Source of the DNA: Picocystis sp. L7 | Lineage: Eukaryota > Chlorophyta > Picocystophyceae > Picocystales > Picocystaceae | DNA: 64,000 bases | Direction: 5' to 3' | NCBI GenBank assembly: GCA_020975725.1 | Contig: QXJR01000021.1 | Coordinates: forward strand, 370,380 to 434,379 | Shown: one piece after another, positions 21,358-33,573 of the stretch | How the letters are laid out: each line of letters opens with the position of its first letter | Position numbering within the stretch: the first letter of the stretch is position 1 | The notes under the pieces: generated by a model | The model's input: only the letters and a program-made list of their open reading frames with translations | Told to the model about the DNA's origin: nothing | Database searches by the model: none | Made by a program: the position numbers and the translations under genes

Positions 21358-22148
21358 ACGAAAACGAGGAGAACAAGGAGAAAAGGAAGGTCCAGATGTA
21401 CGTAGCGAGGTCGAACCACCCCAAACGAGAAATCCCTCCGCGAACGAACCTCCACCCTCCAGGCGAGATGGTCCGAAAGCATCCAGGCGATCTCTCCCAA
21501 CGTGGGTTCGAAGGACCATTCGCACCCACGTTCCGAGGGAGAAACAAGTGCACGCGTGAGCCAGCCGAGCGAAGAAACCGAAAACCGAAGGCAAGTGCTC
21601 TGCTGGGAGCACGATGACCAGGGAGGAGCGATGCATCGCCCAACCCAAGGTGCCCGGTGCGAGTCCCAAGCAAGAGGACGCAACCGTCCAGTTTCTTCCA
21701 GGAGCGGAAGATCGGAACTTGTCCCGAGAGGATGCGAGTCTCGAGCAGGAGGCGAGGCAGGAACTACTCCCGTGCCTACCGTTGCGGGCGCTTCTGGAAC
21801 GGATCCGCAGGAATGGATGCGCGTTCTTCACAAAGAAAAGGAGGACCATCGGGCCCATCTCTTGCCCTTTACAAACAAACGCCGTTCTTCTTGTTCAAAA
21901 GCCAAAGCAACACGTCTGCCATCTTGAAGGTGCGAATCCGGCACGGCTCGTGCATCCCCAGGTCGGCGACCGTCCGGCTGGTCCTCGTGGGAGATGGTAT
22001 CCTTTCCTAGCTGGGGCATGTGGACGGTTGGTCCGCGCATCGGGAACGGGTCCGGGGTGGACCTGGCGTTTCTCCACTGGCGCATCGATGCTTTGGATGG
22101 CGGGGTTCCTCGTCTCGTTGCGGTCGGGCTGTCTTTTTGGCGGATGGA
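21358..22148. other. Spacer between the TMEM230-like and mago genes, gene content unclear
   Basis: 791 bases. A plus-strand ATG frame at 21614-22162 (182 codons) has acceptable codon use in its first 80 codons, but it overlaps the 3' end of mago nashi and matches nothing I know. It could be the start of an undetected spliced gene. I do not call it. Confidence 0.35.
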
Positions 22149-22898
22149 TCAGATGGGTTTGACCTTGAAGTGCAAGGAGATGAGGGAGAGCACGAAGCAC
22201 TTGAGGTCTTGCACGAGGTAGTAGAAGTTCCTCAATCCTTCTGGATCCGTGCTGGTTTGGATCTCTTGCAGCGATCCCAATTGATTGGTGGCGAAGGAGA
22301 CGTGATCTCTTCCCATGGCCACTTCCAGTTCTTGTTTTCCGCTCGCGTCCGGCATGGGCCAGTATCGATCGTCTCCTTGGAGGACCTGACGAAGGAGGTG
22401 GGCGTTTCATCCGTCGTTCCGTCCACGGGTCAGCGCGTCGCTCGTTCTTTTCCCTTTGTGTTTCGGTTTCTTTACGTTCGCGGGAGTGCGTTGTTTTCGG
22501 TTGGTGTCACGCGGCATCCCGTCGGGGTTGGGTGGGAGGATCCGGATGGCACACCTTGCTTTCGCGCACGATCCTGGCGAACTCGGCCACCACGTTGGGC
22601 GTGACTCTCAATTCTTTCCTGATGTTCCCTTCTCCTCTGTACCTGGTGACGTTTGCGTATCGCACGATCCCTTCCGGATACACTTCGAACTCCAGGAACT
22701 CGTGTCCGAACCTTCCCTGATCCGGGTCGCGTGCGATGGCGGTTGACGTCGATCCTGCGTCAGTGGATCTTCCACCTTCGTCTTCGTCCCGTCTCGTCCC
22801 CCCTTTCTCCCCATCACGGGGGAGACGCGTGCTTTCGCGCGTCTCACCTGGTGTCCCACGTAGCATCGCACGTAGCACGTGTCCATCCCTCCTACCAT
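22149..22898 (-). CDS. MAGOH: Mago nashi, exon junction complex core, three exons
   Basis: Mago binds Y14 and locks eIF4A3 on spliced mRNA in the exon junction complex. Exon 1 is 22848-22898 (or from an inner ATG at 22886), exon 2 is 22555-22716 and exon 3 is 22149-22385. The introns are 131 and 169 bases, both with CTGAC branch points. The joins give [10 protein letters not shown] + [20 protein letters not shown], then RIVRESK + [20 protein letters not shown]. Both match the family exactly where no single frame does. The C terminus [20 protein letters not shown] and HFKVKPI is nearly invariant in eukaryotes. The product is 145-149 residues, the normal length. Presence of an EJC core fits a genome that keeps a modest number of introns. 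Confidence 0.95.
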
Positions 22899-23340
22899 CG
22901 TCCTCCCCTTCTTGTCCCTTCTTGTCCCTTCTTGTCCCCTTCCTTCTTCCTTTCTCCCCTTCTCCCCTTCTGCCTTGTCCCTTTCGCGTCGGAGGTGGTG
23001 GTGGTGGTGGTGGCACACCCACCGGGTCTCTCCTTCCCCACCCACCCACGGACCGACCGAGGAGGAAGAGAGGGGAGAGGGAAGGGAGAGAGAGGGGATC
23101 GAAAGGGAGATATCAAGGGATCGAAAGGGGAGAAAGGAAGAGAGGGGATCGAAAGGAAGAGAGGGAAGGGATCGAAAGGGGAGAAAGGAAGAGAGGGGAT
23201 CGAAAGGAAGACATCAAGGGATCGAAAGGAAGAGAGGGAAGGGATCGAAAGGGGAGAGAAAGGAAGAGAGGGATCGAAAGGAAGAGAGGGGAAGGAGGAG
23301 AGGAGAGGAGGGAAGGTGTGTGTGTGGGATCTGCTGCGCC
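22899..23340. repeat. GATCGAAAGG minisatellite in the mago/DDB1 divergent promoter
   Basis: Between the starts of mago (-) and DDB1 (+). From about 23040 to 23310 the words GGATCGAAAGG and GAGAAAGGAAGAGAGG alternate in imperfect tandem copies (about ten). A CTTGTCCCTT triple lies at 22910-22940 and a GTGGTGGTG run near 22995. It makes long open frames on both strands that are low-complexity artefacts. Confidence 0.85.
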
Positions 23341-26300
23341 ATGTCGTGTTGGAACTACGTGGTGACGGCGCACAAGCCCAGCCACGTCACCCACAGCTGC
23401 GTGGGAGCCTTCACCTCCCCAGGAGAAGCCAACCTCGTGGTGGGAAAAGGGACGCGCGTGGAGATCCACCTGCTCACGCCACAAGGACTGCAGGTGCGAG
23501 GAGAAGAACAGGAGACGAGACACGCGTCGGATTGGAAGGGGGTGGAAACAACCGGAACGATGCATACGAGATGGAAAAGGGAATCGAGGAAAATAGGAAG
23601 AGAAAAAGGGAAGGAGGAAAGAACGCATCCGATCCATCATCCCTACCAAGCCAAGCGGAAAACGCAGGAAGGGTGGTCGTACAAGACAAGGTGGCTGACG
23701 AGAACGCGGGAACGACGAAAACGCAAAACGCCTTCGTCTCCCGAAAACCCACACGTGAAAAAACCGAACGGATCCACGACGACGTACGACACGTGACGCA
23801 GCCCATCGTGGACGTGCCCATCTACGGGAGGATCACCGCACTGGAACTCTTCCGACCCAAGGTGAGGGAACGCGAAGCGATGCACACACGCACACGAAAG
23901 GAACGCGTCCGGAAAAACAAGGAGAAAAAGGAAATCCACGCCCGATCGGTACAGGACGCCGACCGCGGAGAGGAAGAAGGGAAAGGAAACCATGGATACG
24001 CAGGAAGACAACGTCCCCAAGGGTGAAGAGAATGCTGACTTGCGTGCGCAAAACCCGCGCCCCTGCCCATCGCCCCTCGCGACAATCCATGCGAAAAAAA
24101 AAAAAAATTCAACCGTGACGACGATGGAAAAGGGAGAGGACAAGGACCTGCTCTTCCTCACCATCGAGAGGTACAAGTTCTGCGTGCTGTCCTACGATGA
24201 GAACAACGGAGAAATCACCACGAGAGCCAAAGGAGACATACAGGACAAGATCGGAAAGCCGGCGGACAACGGACAGATCGGGATCGTGGATCCAGAATGC
24301 AGGATGATCGGACTCCACCTCTACGACGGGACCTTCAAGGTCATCCCCATCGAAAACGGAGAGCTGCAGGAATCCTACAACATACGGCTGGAAGAGCTCA
24401 TGGTCATCGACATCGTGTTCCTTCACGGGTGCGAGAAGCCCACCATCGCCGTGCTCTACCAGGACACCAAGCTCTGCCGGCACCTCAAAACCTACAAGGT
24501 CCTGCTCCGCGAAAAAGAGTTCGTCGAAGGACCCTGGGAGAGGAACAACCTCGACGAAGGGGCCGGGATCCTCATCCCCGTCCCCGCCCCGCTGGGGGGA
24601 GCGCTCGTGGTGGGGGAGCAGAAGATCCTCTACGTGAACGAGGAAACCTCCGTGGAGAAGATGATGGAACAAACCGTGACCCGTGCGTACGGGCAGCTGG
24701 ACACGGCGAGGTACCTGCTATCCGATTACCTGGGGACCATGAGCCTGTTGGTGCTGGAAGTGAACGGGAACAGGGTCTCCTCCATCAAGCTCGATCCCAT
24801 CGGCAACACCTCCGCCGCCAATACCCTGTCATACCTGAACAACGGGGTCGTCTTCCTCGGTAGCAGCTACGGCGACAGCCAGCTGATCCAGCTGCACTCG
24901 GAGCTGATACCCGAAACGGGAGGGTACGTGGAGGTGCTGGAAAGCTTCCCCAACCTGGGACCCATCGTCGACTTCTGCTGCGTGGACCTGGAAAACCAGG
25001 GCCAAAGCCAGATCGTGACCTGCTCCGGAGCCCTGAAAGATGGCTCGCTGAGGCTGGTGAGGAACGGCATCGGCATCAATGAGCAGGCGGCGGTGGACCT
25101 CGCGGGAATCAAGGGGATGTGGAGCCTGTTGGACGAGGCGATGGAACACGACAAGTACCTCGTGGTCTCCTTCGTGGGGGAGACGCGGATGCTGGCCCTG
25201 AACGAGGCCGAGGAACTGGACGAGACGTCCATCTCGGGGTTCGATGCGGAATCGCAATCCATCCTCTGCTCGAACGCGTGCCACAACCAGCTCCTCCAAG
25301 TCACCGCGAAGGAGGCGCGATTGATCGACGCTGGTACGGGGGCTCTCCTCTGCAACTGGGGACCCGCCCAGGGCAGCCACATCAACGTCGCCGCCGCCAA
25401 CTCCACCCAGATCGTCCTCGGTGTGAACGGAAACTCATTGGTGTACGTGGAAGTGGGAAAAGCCGTCCTCAAGGAAATCAGCTCCACGGCGATGGAAGCG
25501 GAGATCAGCTGCCTGGACATCACTCCATGTGGAGCCGAGCAGGAGAAGAGCCAGATCGTGGCTGCTGGTATGTGGAACATGAAGGTCACCCTCCTTGCCC
25601 TTCCTTCCCTGTCCCTTTACTGCCAAGAGGCCCTTGGCGGAGAAGTGATTCCGAGGAGCGTGCTCTTCGCCGAGTTTGAAGAGGTGGTGTACCTGCTGAG
25701 TGCGTTGGGTGACGGGCAGCTCTTCTCCTTCGTTTTGGATCAAGGAGGCAGGTGCCTCAAGGACAGGAAGAAGGTATCCCTGGGCACGCAGCCCATCACC
25801 TTGAAGGCCTTCAAATCGTCGGGTTCCGTGCATGTGTTCGCGGCCTCGGACAGGCCCACGGTCATCTATAGCAGCAACAAGAAGCTCCTGTACTCCAACG
25901 TCAACCTGAAGGAGGTCAACTTCATGGCCAGTTTCAACTGCAAGTCCTTTCCGGACAGCCTCGCCATTGCCAGCGAAAACATGCTGACCATTGGCACCAT
26001 CGACGAGATACAGAAGTTGCACATCCGCACCATTCCTCTCGGGGAACAGCCACGGAGAATAGCGCACCAGGAGTCTTCGCGCACGTTCATGGTCATTACC
26101 GCTAAGTTCCTGACGGACGAAGCAGGAGACACCAACGAGCAGTACGATCTGGTCCTCCTTAGTGATCAGGGATTCGAGGTCATCGATCGCTTCGGCCTGG
26201 GTGAATGCGAGAGCGCCTGTGCGTTGGTGAGTTGCAGCCTTGCCGAGAGCATGGCAGAGTACTACGTGGTGGGGACGGCCTTTTCCTACCCTCACGAGCA

Positions 26301-27186
26301 GGAGCCAGGAAAGGGCAGGATTCTTGTCCTGATGGTGGACAATGGCAAACTCTCGCTGGTGTTAGAGGCAGAGACCGCGGGTGCTGTGTATAACCTGAAC
26401 CCCTTCAACGGGAAGCTTGTAGCAGGAGTGAACAGCAGGTTGAACCTTTACAGCTGGAACGAGATGGAGCAGGGCAAGTTCCATCTGAAGGAAGAATGCT
26501 CGCACAGTGGTCACATCCTCGTTCTCTACGTGCAGACGCGGGGAGACTTCATTCTGGTAGGAGACCTGATGAAGAGTATCACCTTGCTTATTTACAAGCC
26601 AGAGGAAAATGCGATCGTGGAGCTGGCAAGAGACAACAGTGCGAACTGGATGACGGCTGTGGAGATCTTGGACGAAGACATCTATTTGGGTGCAGAAAAT
26701 TGCTATAACCTCTTCTGCGCGCGTCGCAATGCCGACGCCGCCACAGATGAGGAAAGGCAGCGTTTAGAGATCGTGGGGGAGTTCCACCTAGGGGACTTTG
26801 TCAATAGGTTCCGTCACGGTAGCTTGGTGATGAAGCTACCGGACACCGAGCAAGCTCAGATCCCCACGGTGATCTTCTGCACGGTCAATGGGGTGATTGG
26901 CGTCGTGGCATCTCTCTCGGAGGGCCTGTTTCGCATGCTGGAACAACTTCAGCAGTGCATGAACCAGGTTGTGAAGGGTGTGGGTGGATTCTCGCACAGC
27001 GACTGGCGTTCCTTCCAAAACGAGCGTAGATCTGCACTGGCTCGGGGTTTCATCGATGGGGACCTGATTGAATCCTTCACGGACCTTCGAAGAGACAAGA
27101 TGGAGGAAGTTGTGGCTCTCATGGGGAAACCGTTCACTGTGGAACAGGTGTTGTTGACCGTGGAAGAGCTTCAACGTCTGCATTAA
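23341..27186 (+). CDS. DDB1: DDB1, damaged-DNA-binding protein 1, three exons
   Basis: Adaptor of CUL4 ubiquitin ligases, acting in UV-damage repair and protein turnover in the nucleus. Exons are 23341-23493, 23802-23861 and 24133-27186, with introns of 308 and 271 bases. They join as MSCWNYVVTAHKPSHVTHSC ... LLTPQGLQ + PIVDVPIYGRITALELFRPK + GEDKDLLFLTIERYKFCV, which follows plant and animal DDB1 residue by residue. The product is 1088 residues. It forms three beta-propellers; the family's GQIGIVDPECRMIGLHLYDG, SSYGDSQLIQL, GIGINEQA and the C-terminal RGFIDGDLIESF with VEELQRLH are all visible. The last acceptor (AAAAG) is less typical and preceded by an A-run. Codon use in exon 3 is strongly GC-biased at the start and relaxes toward the 3' end. 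Confidence 0.96.
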
Positions 27187-27654
27187 GCTGGAAAGGCGAA
27201 AGATGGAACATTCACTTCCCTTTGTGAAAGCAGCTCTAAATTCCTCCATTTGTTCCAGACCTGCTCTGTTGCTTTCCCTTCCTGCCAAAATGGTCTGGTT
27301 GCAGCGTGCACGTCCACACCCAGCCTTTGCCAACCTTCATCTCTCTTGATCCTTTCCCTTCACCGACCTGCGCTTCAACCCTTGCCTCCGCGGGGTTGAT
27401 TCCAAGCAGCGGCCGTTGCACGCTTGGTCTTTCCAATCCTCCCTGCCCGTCTCTGGTTGGACCTCTGGTGATATGCGAGACCTGGAGGATCTTCTCCTCT
27501 GGATCCGCCGCGTTGTTGTACGCCTGCTTGGGCGGTGTCAAGCCTCGCTCCAGGAGCGTCTGCTTCCAAGGGGGGCGTGTCACCCTTTCTTGCTTCGACG
27601 TTGACCTTCTGCTTTGATTCCTTCGTCGTACGAACAGGGCTGTTCCTGCTGTTA
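27187..27654. other. Convergent spacer, DDB1 to the S1-domain gene
   Basis: 468 bases. Minus-strand frames run on through here, and one other-frame stretch ending near 27236 (GKGWVWTCTLQPDHFGRKGK) looks protein-like. A spliced 3' exon of the S1-domain gene is therefore possible but unproven. Confidence 0.35.
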
Positions 27655-28719
27655 TCAGAGGTTTTTGTCTGGGGCACTCTTGCTGTACCTCCCACGCTCT
27701 TCTCCGGCGGACATGGTTTCTCTTTTCCTTCCATCGCTCCTGGGTCTGGGTGCGGGTGCGTTCCTTCTGCGGTTGGCTGCACTTCCACCTTCTTCTCTTC
27801 CAAACCTCCTCCTTCCACCTGGACCCATGGATGACGATGCTGCGTGTGGTTCCGCCACCACGACGTTCTTGGTGGAATGGTTCATGGACAGCACCAGGAA
27901 GTCCTGCAGCACTCCCAACCTCGCCGAGGTGGAGGCGCGGCATCGACTGCTGGGCAAGAAGGCCACATATCCTGCCAATCCCACGGCATGTCCACCATTC
28001 ACAGCGTTCAACACACGTCCTTTCACCTTGGTCCGGTTCCTCATGGCTTCCTTCAGGACGTCCCACGCCGACGCCAGGCGACGCGCTTCTTCGCACGATC
28101 GCGGATCCAGATCTCCTTGCTTTCCCACCACGCGAACCACGGCCGTTTCCCCATCGGAGGGTCCTTGCCATGGCGTAGGTGCGTGCGTGAGCTCGTGTTC
28201 CGGCACGTGCACGGTCCTCTGGGTGTCGGCGTGCAGCAAGGCCACGTGATCTCGAACGGACAAGACGTCGGCCACGAGCGCTTGTCCGCGCAAGGAAGGC
28301 GCACATCCTGCGTGTGTCCTCGCGGTTCGCAGCAAGGACATGGAAGGCAGGCTTTCGTGCGGCAAGGACGACAAGAAGGACGCTTGCGTGTGGTGTTGGT
28401 ATCGCTTGGTGCGCTTCTTCTTCTTCTTGTTGGTGGACGTGCGTCGGATGGGTTCCAGCACCGCCCAATCCGGCCATGCGTCCGGCGAGAGCGGGAGAAG
28501 CTCGTCCAAGCGATCCGTGGCGTCGGCTGCGCCATCTTCGCTCCTTCCTGCGTGCGTCGATACCACTGCTTGGACGGTTTCGGACGCTTGGGCCGTGTAC
28601 AGCTCCCTCGTGCGTCCTCCCATCGTGGCCGTCCATCCTTCCCACCGTCCCTCCTCCTTCGTCCACGCCTTGTTCCGTGCGTTGCGCCACGTTTGCGACA
28701 GGACGCGCCGCCATGCCAT
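27655..28719 (-). CDS. S1-domain protein, probably mitochondrial ribosomal bS1m
   Basis: A 354-residue protein. The N terminus MAWRRVLSQTWRNARNKAWT is basic and amphipathic, as in mitochondrial presequences. Residues ~190-300 fit an S1-type RNA-binding fold: AWDVLKEAMRNRTKVKGRVL, then NAVNGGHAVGLAGYVAFLP and a strand-rich LGVLQDFLVLSM. The NGG..VG(L/I)AG(F/Y)VAFLP motif is typical of organellar bS1/S1-like ribosomal proteins. Before it is a Lys-rich linker, after it a Gly/Arg-rich tail that could bind RNA. The ATG at 28719 is chosen for the presequence. Alternatives are other S1-domain RNA factors of the plastid or mitochondrion. Confidence 0.6.
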   Translation of the reverse strand: MAWRRVLSQTWRNARNKAWTKEEGRWEGWTATMGGRTRELYTAQASETVQAVVSTHAGRSEDGAADATDRLDELLPLSPDAWPDWAVLEPIRRTSTNKKKKKRTKRYQHHTQASFLSSLPHESLPSMSLLRTARTHAGCAPSLRGQALVADVLSVRDHVALLHADTQRTVHVPEHELTHAPTPWQGPSDGETAVVRVVGKQGDLDPRSCEEARRLASAWDVLKEAMRNRTKVKGRVLNAVNGGHAVGLAGYVAFLPSSRCRASTSARLGVLQDFLVLSMNHSTKNVVVAEPHAASSSMGPGGRRRFGREEGGSAANRRRNAPAPRPRSDGRKRETMSAGEERGRYSKSAPDKNL

Positions 28720-29405
28720 CCTGGCGTGAAAGTCGTCTGACGTGGTGGTGCGAGTTCTGGACGTCCATCCCACCGACCTGCCCAGGACACGAAAGGGAGG
28801 GTCCGAAAGGGGAAGGTTCCCTTTCGAAAGGGAAGGAACGAGACCGATCGAAAGGGAAGGATGCAGGTGGATTCCAAAAGGGTGAGGAGCGAAGGTGCCC
28901 ACACCACATCCTCCTCCAGGGAGGGAGGGGGTCCTGGACATGGAGGCCATCACCACACAAGGAGAAGGCCAGGGGAGACAACGTGGGAACAGGTACGATG
29001 CCAACACACACGCATGGGTGGCACAGGGATGGACGTACCCACACCACACCCCGAGGATCGTCGCACTGTACAACACCGAGGTCCACGTGGGACCGTCCCC
29101 GCCCGCAACCAAAGCCCCCGGGATCCATCCTCCAACGACACCATGCAAAAACAAAGGGACCGATCCTGACGCACCAAAACCAAGATCCTGGTGGAGTGCC
29201 AAACCAAGGGATCCTCCAGGTCCCCGACTCCGCGTGTCCCAAGGAAGAACAAAGGATCATTCCTCGAAACGATCGAACCGACCTCGCGCGCAAACAGAAA
29301 TGCAAAATGGAACACCAAGCAAGATGGAGGAACCAGGGTCCAACCCAAACACACAGAACAAGGGCTTCAGATCGACCAAGGGACGCAAACTGCTCTTCGA
29401 TCGAC
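28720..29405. other. Spacer upstream of the S1-domain gene, possible small plus-strand gene
   Basis: 686 bases between the S1-domain start and the ABCE1 stop. At 28790-28860 there are at least five copies of CGAAAGGG or its complement. A plus-strand frame from 28940 on has host-like codons in parts (NKGFRSTKGRKLLFD near 29360-29400), and a possible intron (donor AACAG/GTACGA at about 28991, acceptor CCTCCAG at about 29220). No family was recognised. Confidence 0.35.
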
Positions 29406-31815
29406 CTAGTCCTCCAGGTAGTAATACGCGCCGCTGTCCTTCTGTTCCCGGTCCTTGGTGGAATGCTTCTTGTTGATGCGTGGCCGGTAGTTGGTGGGAT
29501 CCCTTCGGAACGTGATCTCCAGGTTCTTCAAAAACAAGTTCAACCCCGTGACCAAGCTCTGCGGGGTACGGGCCACCGCCTTCTTGGATGGTTCCCCCTC
29601 GTACACAATCACGCGATCGGCCAGGTACGTCGCCATGATGAAATCGTGCTCCACGATGAAAGCGGTCTTCTTGGAGTGAAGAATGAAACGCTTGATCACT
29701 TTCGCGGCCACGATACGCTGCTCGGAGTCCAGGTATGCACTGGGCTCGTCAATCAGATAGATATCTGCCGGTTGACCCAAGCAGAGGGTGATGGCAACCC
29801 TCTGCAGCTCGCCACCAGAAAGGTTTTGGACCTCCTGGTCCATGAGTTCCTCCATCCTCAGGGGTTTGATTACGTCTGTGATGAATTGGGGGTGCAGGTA
29901 AGACTCCCTGATTTTCTTGTGAAGAAGGTTGCGAACCGTGCTGGTGAACTTGGGCGAGATCTTCTGCGGCTTGTAGCTCACGTTGAACTCGGGCACCTCC
30001 GTCCTCAGCTCGTCGTCCGGACGAAGCACTCCTGCAAGCATGCGTATGAAGGTCGTTTTACCGGTTCCATTCTCTCCCATCATGACGATGATCTCGGAGT
30101 CGCTGAAGTCGCCCTCTTCGACCTGCAGATTGAAGTTCCCCTGCGTCCTCTCCATGGAAGGATAGGTGAATCGCTTGAAGTGCTTCACGCCCTCCTCCTC
30201 CAGGTTGCCCTCCGACACTTTGAAGGACAGAGCCTCTTCCCTGAACCTCAGGTTCTCCGTGGGAACAAATCCGGCAAGGAAAATGTTGATCCCTTCGCGC
30301 ACCGAAAAGGGCAGCGTCACCACACCATACGCTCCCGGCTTTCCGTACAGACAGCAAATAAAATCCGAGAGGTAATCCAGCACTGCAAGATCGTGCTCCA
30401 CCACTATAACGAATTTGGTAGGTTCTAACAGGCCGCGGATCACCTCTCCGGCCTTCAATCGCTGCCTCACGTCCAAGTAACTGGACGGCTCGTCAATCAT
30501 ATACACGTCCGCAACCTGCACGCCAATCACCGCGATTGCAAACCGCTGCAGTTCCCCACCTGACAGGTCCTCCACATTCCTATCAGTCACCTGCTCAAGA
30601 TCCAAGTCCTTCATGAGCTGCCCCATGGCTTCCCGTCTTTCGCTGCGCTGCTCCAAGACCTTCAAGACATTCCCTCGAACGGCCTTGGGGATGTGATCCA
30701 CGTATTGAGGCTTCATGATGGCCTTGATGTCATCTTCGAGCATCTTCGTGAAGTAGTTCTGTAGCTCAGACCCCCTAAAGTAGGTCAGGATCTCTTGCCA
30801 GTCCGGTGGGTTCTCGAAACGCCCTAGGTTGGGCTTGATTTTTCCCGAAAGGATCTTCAGAGCCGTGGACTTGCCGATACCGTTGGTCCCGACCAACCCG
30901 AGCACCTGTCCAGGACGTGGAGTGGGAAGGCGATGCAGTTTGAACGAGTTGGGTCCATATCGATGCGTGGTCTCCTTGTCCAGGTCTTTGGGCAAGTTGA
31001 TGATCTGGATGGCTTCGAAGGGACATTTCTGGCGGACGAACATGAGAGGGTCAGCGAATCTTCCTCCCGAGTGCATTCCTCCTCTTTCCCTTGTGTACAC
31101 AGTGTGTACCCGGCCTGCTGGAGGACGTTTCGTTTCTTGCCTGTCGTCCTCACCTTGACGCAGATACCACAACCGATGCAAAGCTCTTCAGATATCCAGG
31201 CCAGCTTGGAGGTCGGTTCGACTTCAATGCAAAGCTTCCCTGCAGGTGTTTCATCCGTCGTTCGGGCGTGCATCACGCAGGTGTACATTGTAGACAAGTC
31301 AGTGCTCGTTCCTTGGGTGGCGCAGTCCGTTCTCTCCGCTTCTGCGCGCAGCAAGGCACGTCTTGAAAAGCGGAATCGCATCTCATCATCCGTTCTTCTC
31401 AGGGTTCGGTTTCCTGCATCGGACAGGATGGTATCCGATCTCGTTTCGTTTGGCTTGGTGGTACGTTCTGGCACCGTGGTGGTTGCTTCCAAGCCCGCCG
31501 AGCTGTCCCCTTTCGATGCCAAGAAAGGCAATCGTTGCGGGTTCGGTCTCGTCCCTCCTCCAGGCGTGTCGGTTGCCGAAGGATTCGTAGCCGGAAAGCG
31601 CGTCTCCATCGGATCCAGGACGCAACGCAGCACGGATTCGGTTCGGACCGTCGACGTTTCGCTGGGTGTGGTTTCCACGCACCGATTTTGACCACGGGAC
31701 AGCTCCTTTTGCACTCTTGCCTGCACTTCTTGGGTTTGCATTTGTCCGCAGATACGATGGCGATCCTGGTGAGTGTCTGTTCGCCTCCTCCTCTGTCTTT
31801 CTTCTTCGGTGCCAT
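29406..31815 (-). CDS. ABCE1: ABCE1/Rli1 ribosome-recycling ATPase, three exons
   Basis: An iron-sulfur ATPase that splits ribosomes after termination or pelota-mediated rescue. Exons are 31683-31815, 31154-31239 and 29406-31028; introns are 443 and 125 bases. The joins give RSCPVVKI + [15 protein letters not shown] and CIGCGICVK + [13 protein letters not shown], restoring both ferredoxin-like 4Fe-4S clusters ([15 protein letters not shown] and [12 protein letters not shown]) that are split across frames. The 613-residue product has two ABC domains: Walker [10 protein letters not shown] and GENGTGKTT, signature LSGGELQR in each, Walker B plus DEPSSYLD and DEPSAYLD, and the C-terminal hinge. 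Length and order match the family (about 600). Pelota, its functional partner, is in the same window at 4.1-5.2 kb, without operon logic. Confidence 0.97.
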
Positions 31816-33573
31816 GCTCCACTCGGACACCGATGCCGCCGCCTTCGTGTCCTCTCTCTCCCTCTCTCTCTCTCGGTCTCTCCCGACCCACCCCGCTCTC
31901 GGGGAGGACCCCACCACTGATCCGAACGGATCCGATGCGAGGGAGGGGAGGAAAGGGAGAAGATCCGAGGGGATCCGAGGGGGGGAGGGGGGAAGATCGA
32001 GGGAAGCCCACATGGACGAAGGACACCACCACCACCACCGGGTCTTCGATGGACGCTCCATGCGTCCAACAGGACGGACGCATCGTCCAAAGGCGTCCAT
32101 GGCAGAGAGAACGAATCCAAGTCCAAGATCCCCCTCACACACACGGACAGCATGCCTGCAAGAGGAACACCGGGATAGCGCGATGGACAACGCATCGACG
32201 TGGAACCGGTTCCGTCGCCAAGCCTTCTACGGGCAGGAACAAGGCATCCATGGAAACGAATCGTCTCGTGCACTTTTGCATCGACCCCATCATACAACAA
32301 GACCACCATCAAGTGATGCCCGCCGGGTGTTGTTCCAAGAACGTCCTCAAGCACGTGCCCCGGCAAAAGGAATGCTTGGGGTCCCTCGCCTCTGATGCTC
32401 GGGGCAAACGTCCAAGTGGCGTAGAGGAGCCTTCTTCTATGCGCATTACGCATTCAAATGCTCTCTCGCTTTGTCCGCATGAATGGCACACAACGGAAAG
32501 ATTCTTCCATCGATTGGACCGCTCCTCTTCTCTTATCCTCGCGCACGAGGAGGAGCACCTAGTAATCGAAAAGTCGTTCGAGCAATCTACACAACATAAC
32601 AGAAGCCCGCACTCTTGCTTGATTCTTCACTCTCTCGTTGAGTGCGCAAGATGGATTTCGGGACAAGGCTTGCGTAGGTCAAGGATTAGGTACCCCGCGT
32701 TCTCCACCGTAGGATGAACGCGCCGGAGCATGCTTTTGTGCATTGTGTACTCCACACGGTCTTCGTCCCATCGCCTGGGGTCTCCTCCCTTCTACGATCG
32801 AAGATCGTTGCTTGTGTAGCAAAGCGAGTGCTTCCCCACCTCTCGCCATCTCGGAGCGTATATCGATTCAAAATATCTCTCACTTGTCTACTTTTGCACG
32901 TCACGTTCCTGTTGCAAGGGCGAGCGGGGGGGTATGCTAGCCATTGCTTGTTTTTGGATCCTACCGCCGTACAGGTTTCGGACGCGTGATTCGTCCATTG
33001 GCATATCATAGCGAATGTGGGTCGCGTGGAATGGGATCAAATGTGCCTTGGATGTCCGATGTGAACGGTGTAGCTCATGCATTTCGCATGGAGGATGGAT
33101 GGTACGTTCCGTGTTTGTGTTCACCCGCCTTGCCATGCCCTGTTTCGGGTAGGTTTCGTACTTGTGGATCGACGTTTCCATTCCGATCGTTTTCCGCAAG
33201 CTCTCCTCCAGCCGCACGAGGGTGCGATGCTTGGGTACGGTTCTTTCGTTGCCCGTTTCCCGTTGGATTGGATCCTTTCTTCTTTTCCGATCCTCTTGGA
33301 AAGGGATCCATCGATCCCGCCGGGACCGTCCCGTTCGCAGACCCTGAGCTTCTCGTGCAGAACCAGGATCACAGGCACAGGAAGGGACAGGTTCCATTCC
33401 AAAGCAGGCAGGGTGCCCTCCTGACCGCGATGGTCCCCCCACAGGTTGTCCCCGACAGGAAGGGAGAGAGGTTGAGAGAGGTTGAGGTTGAGAGAGGTTG
33501 GGGGAGAGAGGTTGAGAGAGGTTGAGGGAGAGAGAGAGAGAGAGAGAGAGGTTGAGGAAGAGAGGACGGCGGC
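31816..33573. other. 1.76-kb divergent spacer without a recognised gene
   Basis: Between ABCE1 (-) and an unrecognised gene (+). It contains a TCTC tract at 31850-31880, GGATCCGAGG repeats at 31925-31985, and long shadow frames on both strands. A minus-strand stretch near 32150-32450 looks mildly protein-like but matches nothing. No RNA gene was seen. Confidence 0.45.
33469..33556. repeat. GAGAGAGGTTGA microsatellite
   Basis: Tandem GAGAGAGGTTGA units grade into a pure GA run and end about 18 bases before the start codon of the next gene. It would lie in the 5' UTR or core promoter. Confidence 0.9.

Noticed and set aside
22653-24026. 457-codon plus-strand frame and similar ones across 22.6-24.0 kb
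   Set aside because: They are produced by the purine-rich minisatellite and by antisense reading of mago; the real genes are mago (-) and DDB1 (+).
23992-24132. Extra N-terminal codons before DDB1 exon 3
   Set aside because: Exons at 23341 and 23802 supply the conserved N terminus, so this is intron.
28314-30428. 704-codon plus-strand frame
   Set aside because: It is antisense to ABCE1 and the S1-domain gene; no homology.
31386-32453. 355-codon minus-strand frame upstream of ABCE1
   Set aside because: It partly overlaps the ABCE1 first intron and exon in another frame and matches no family.
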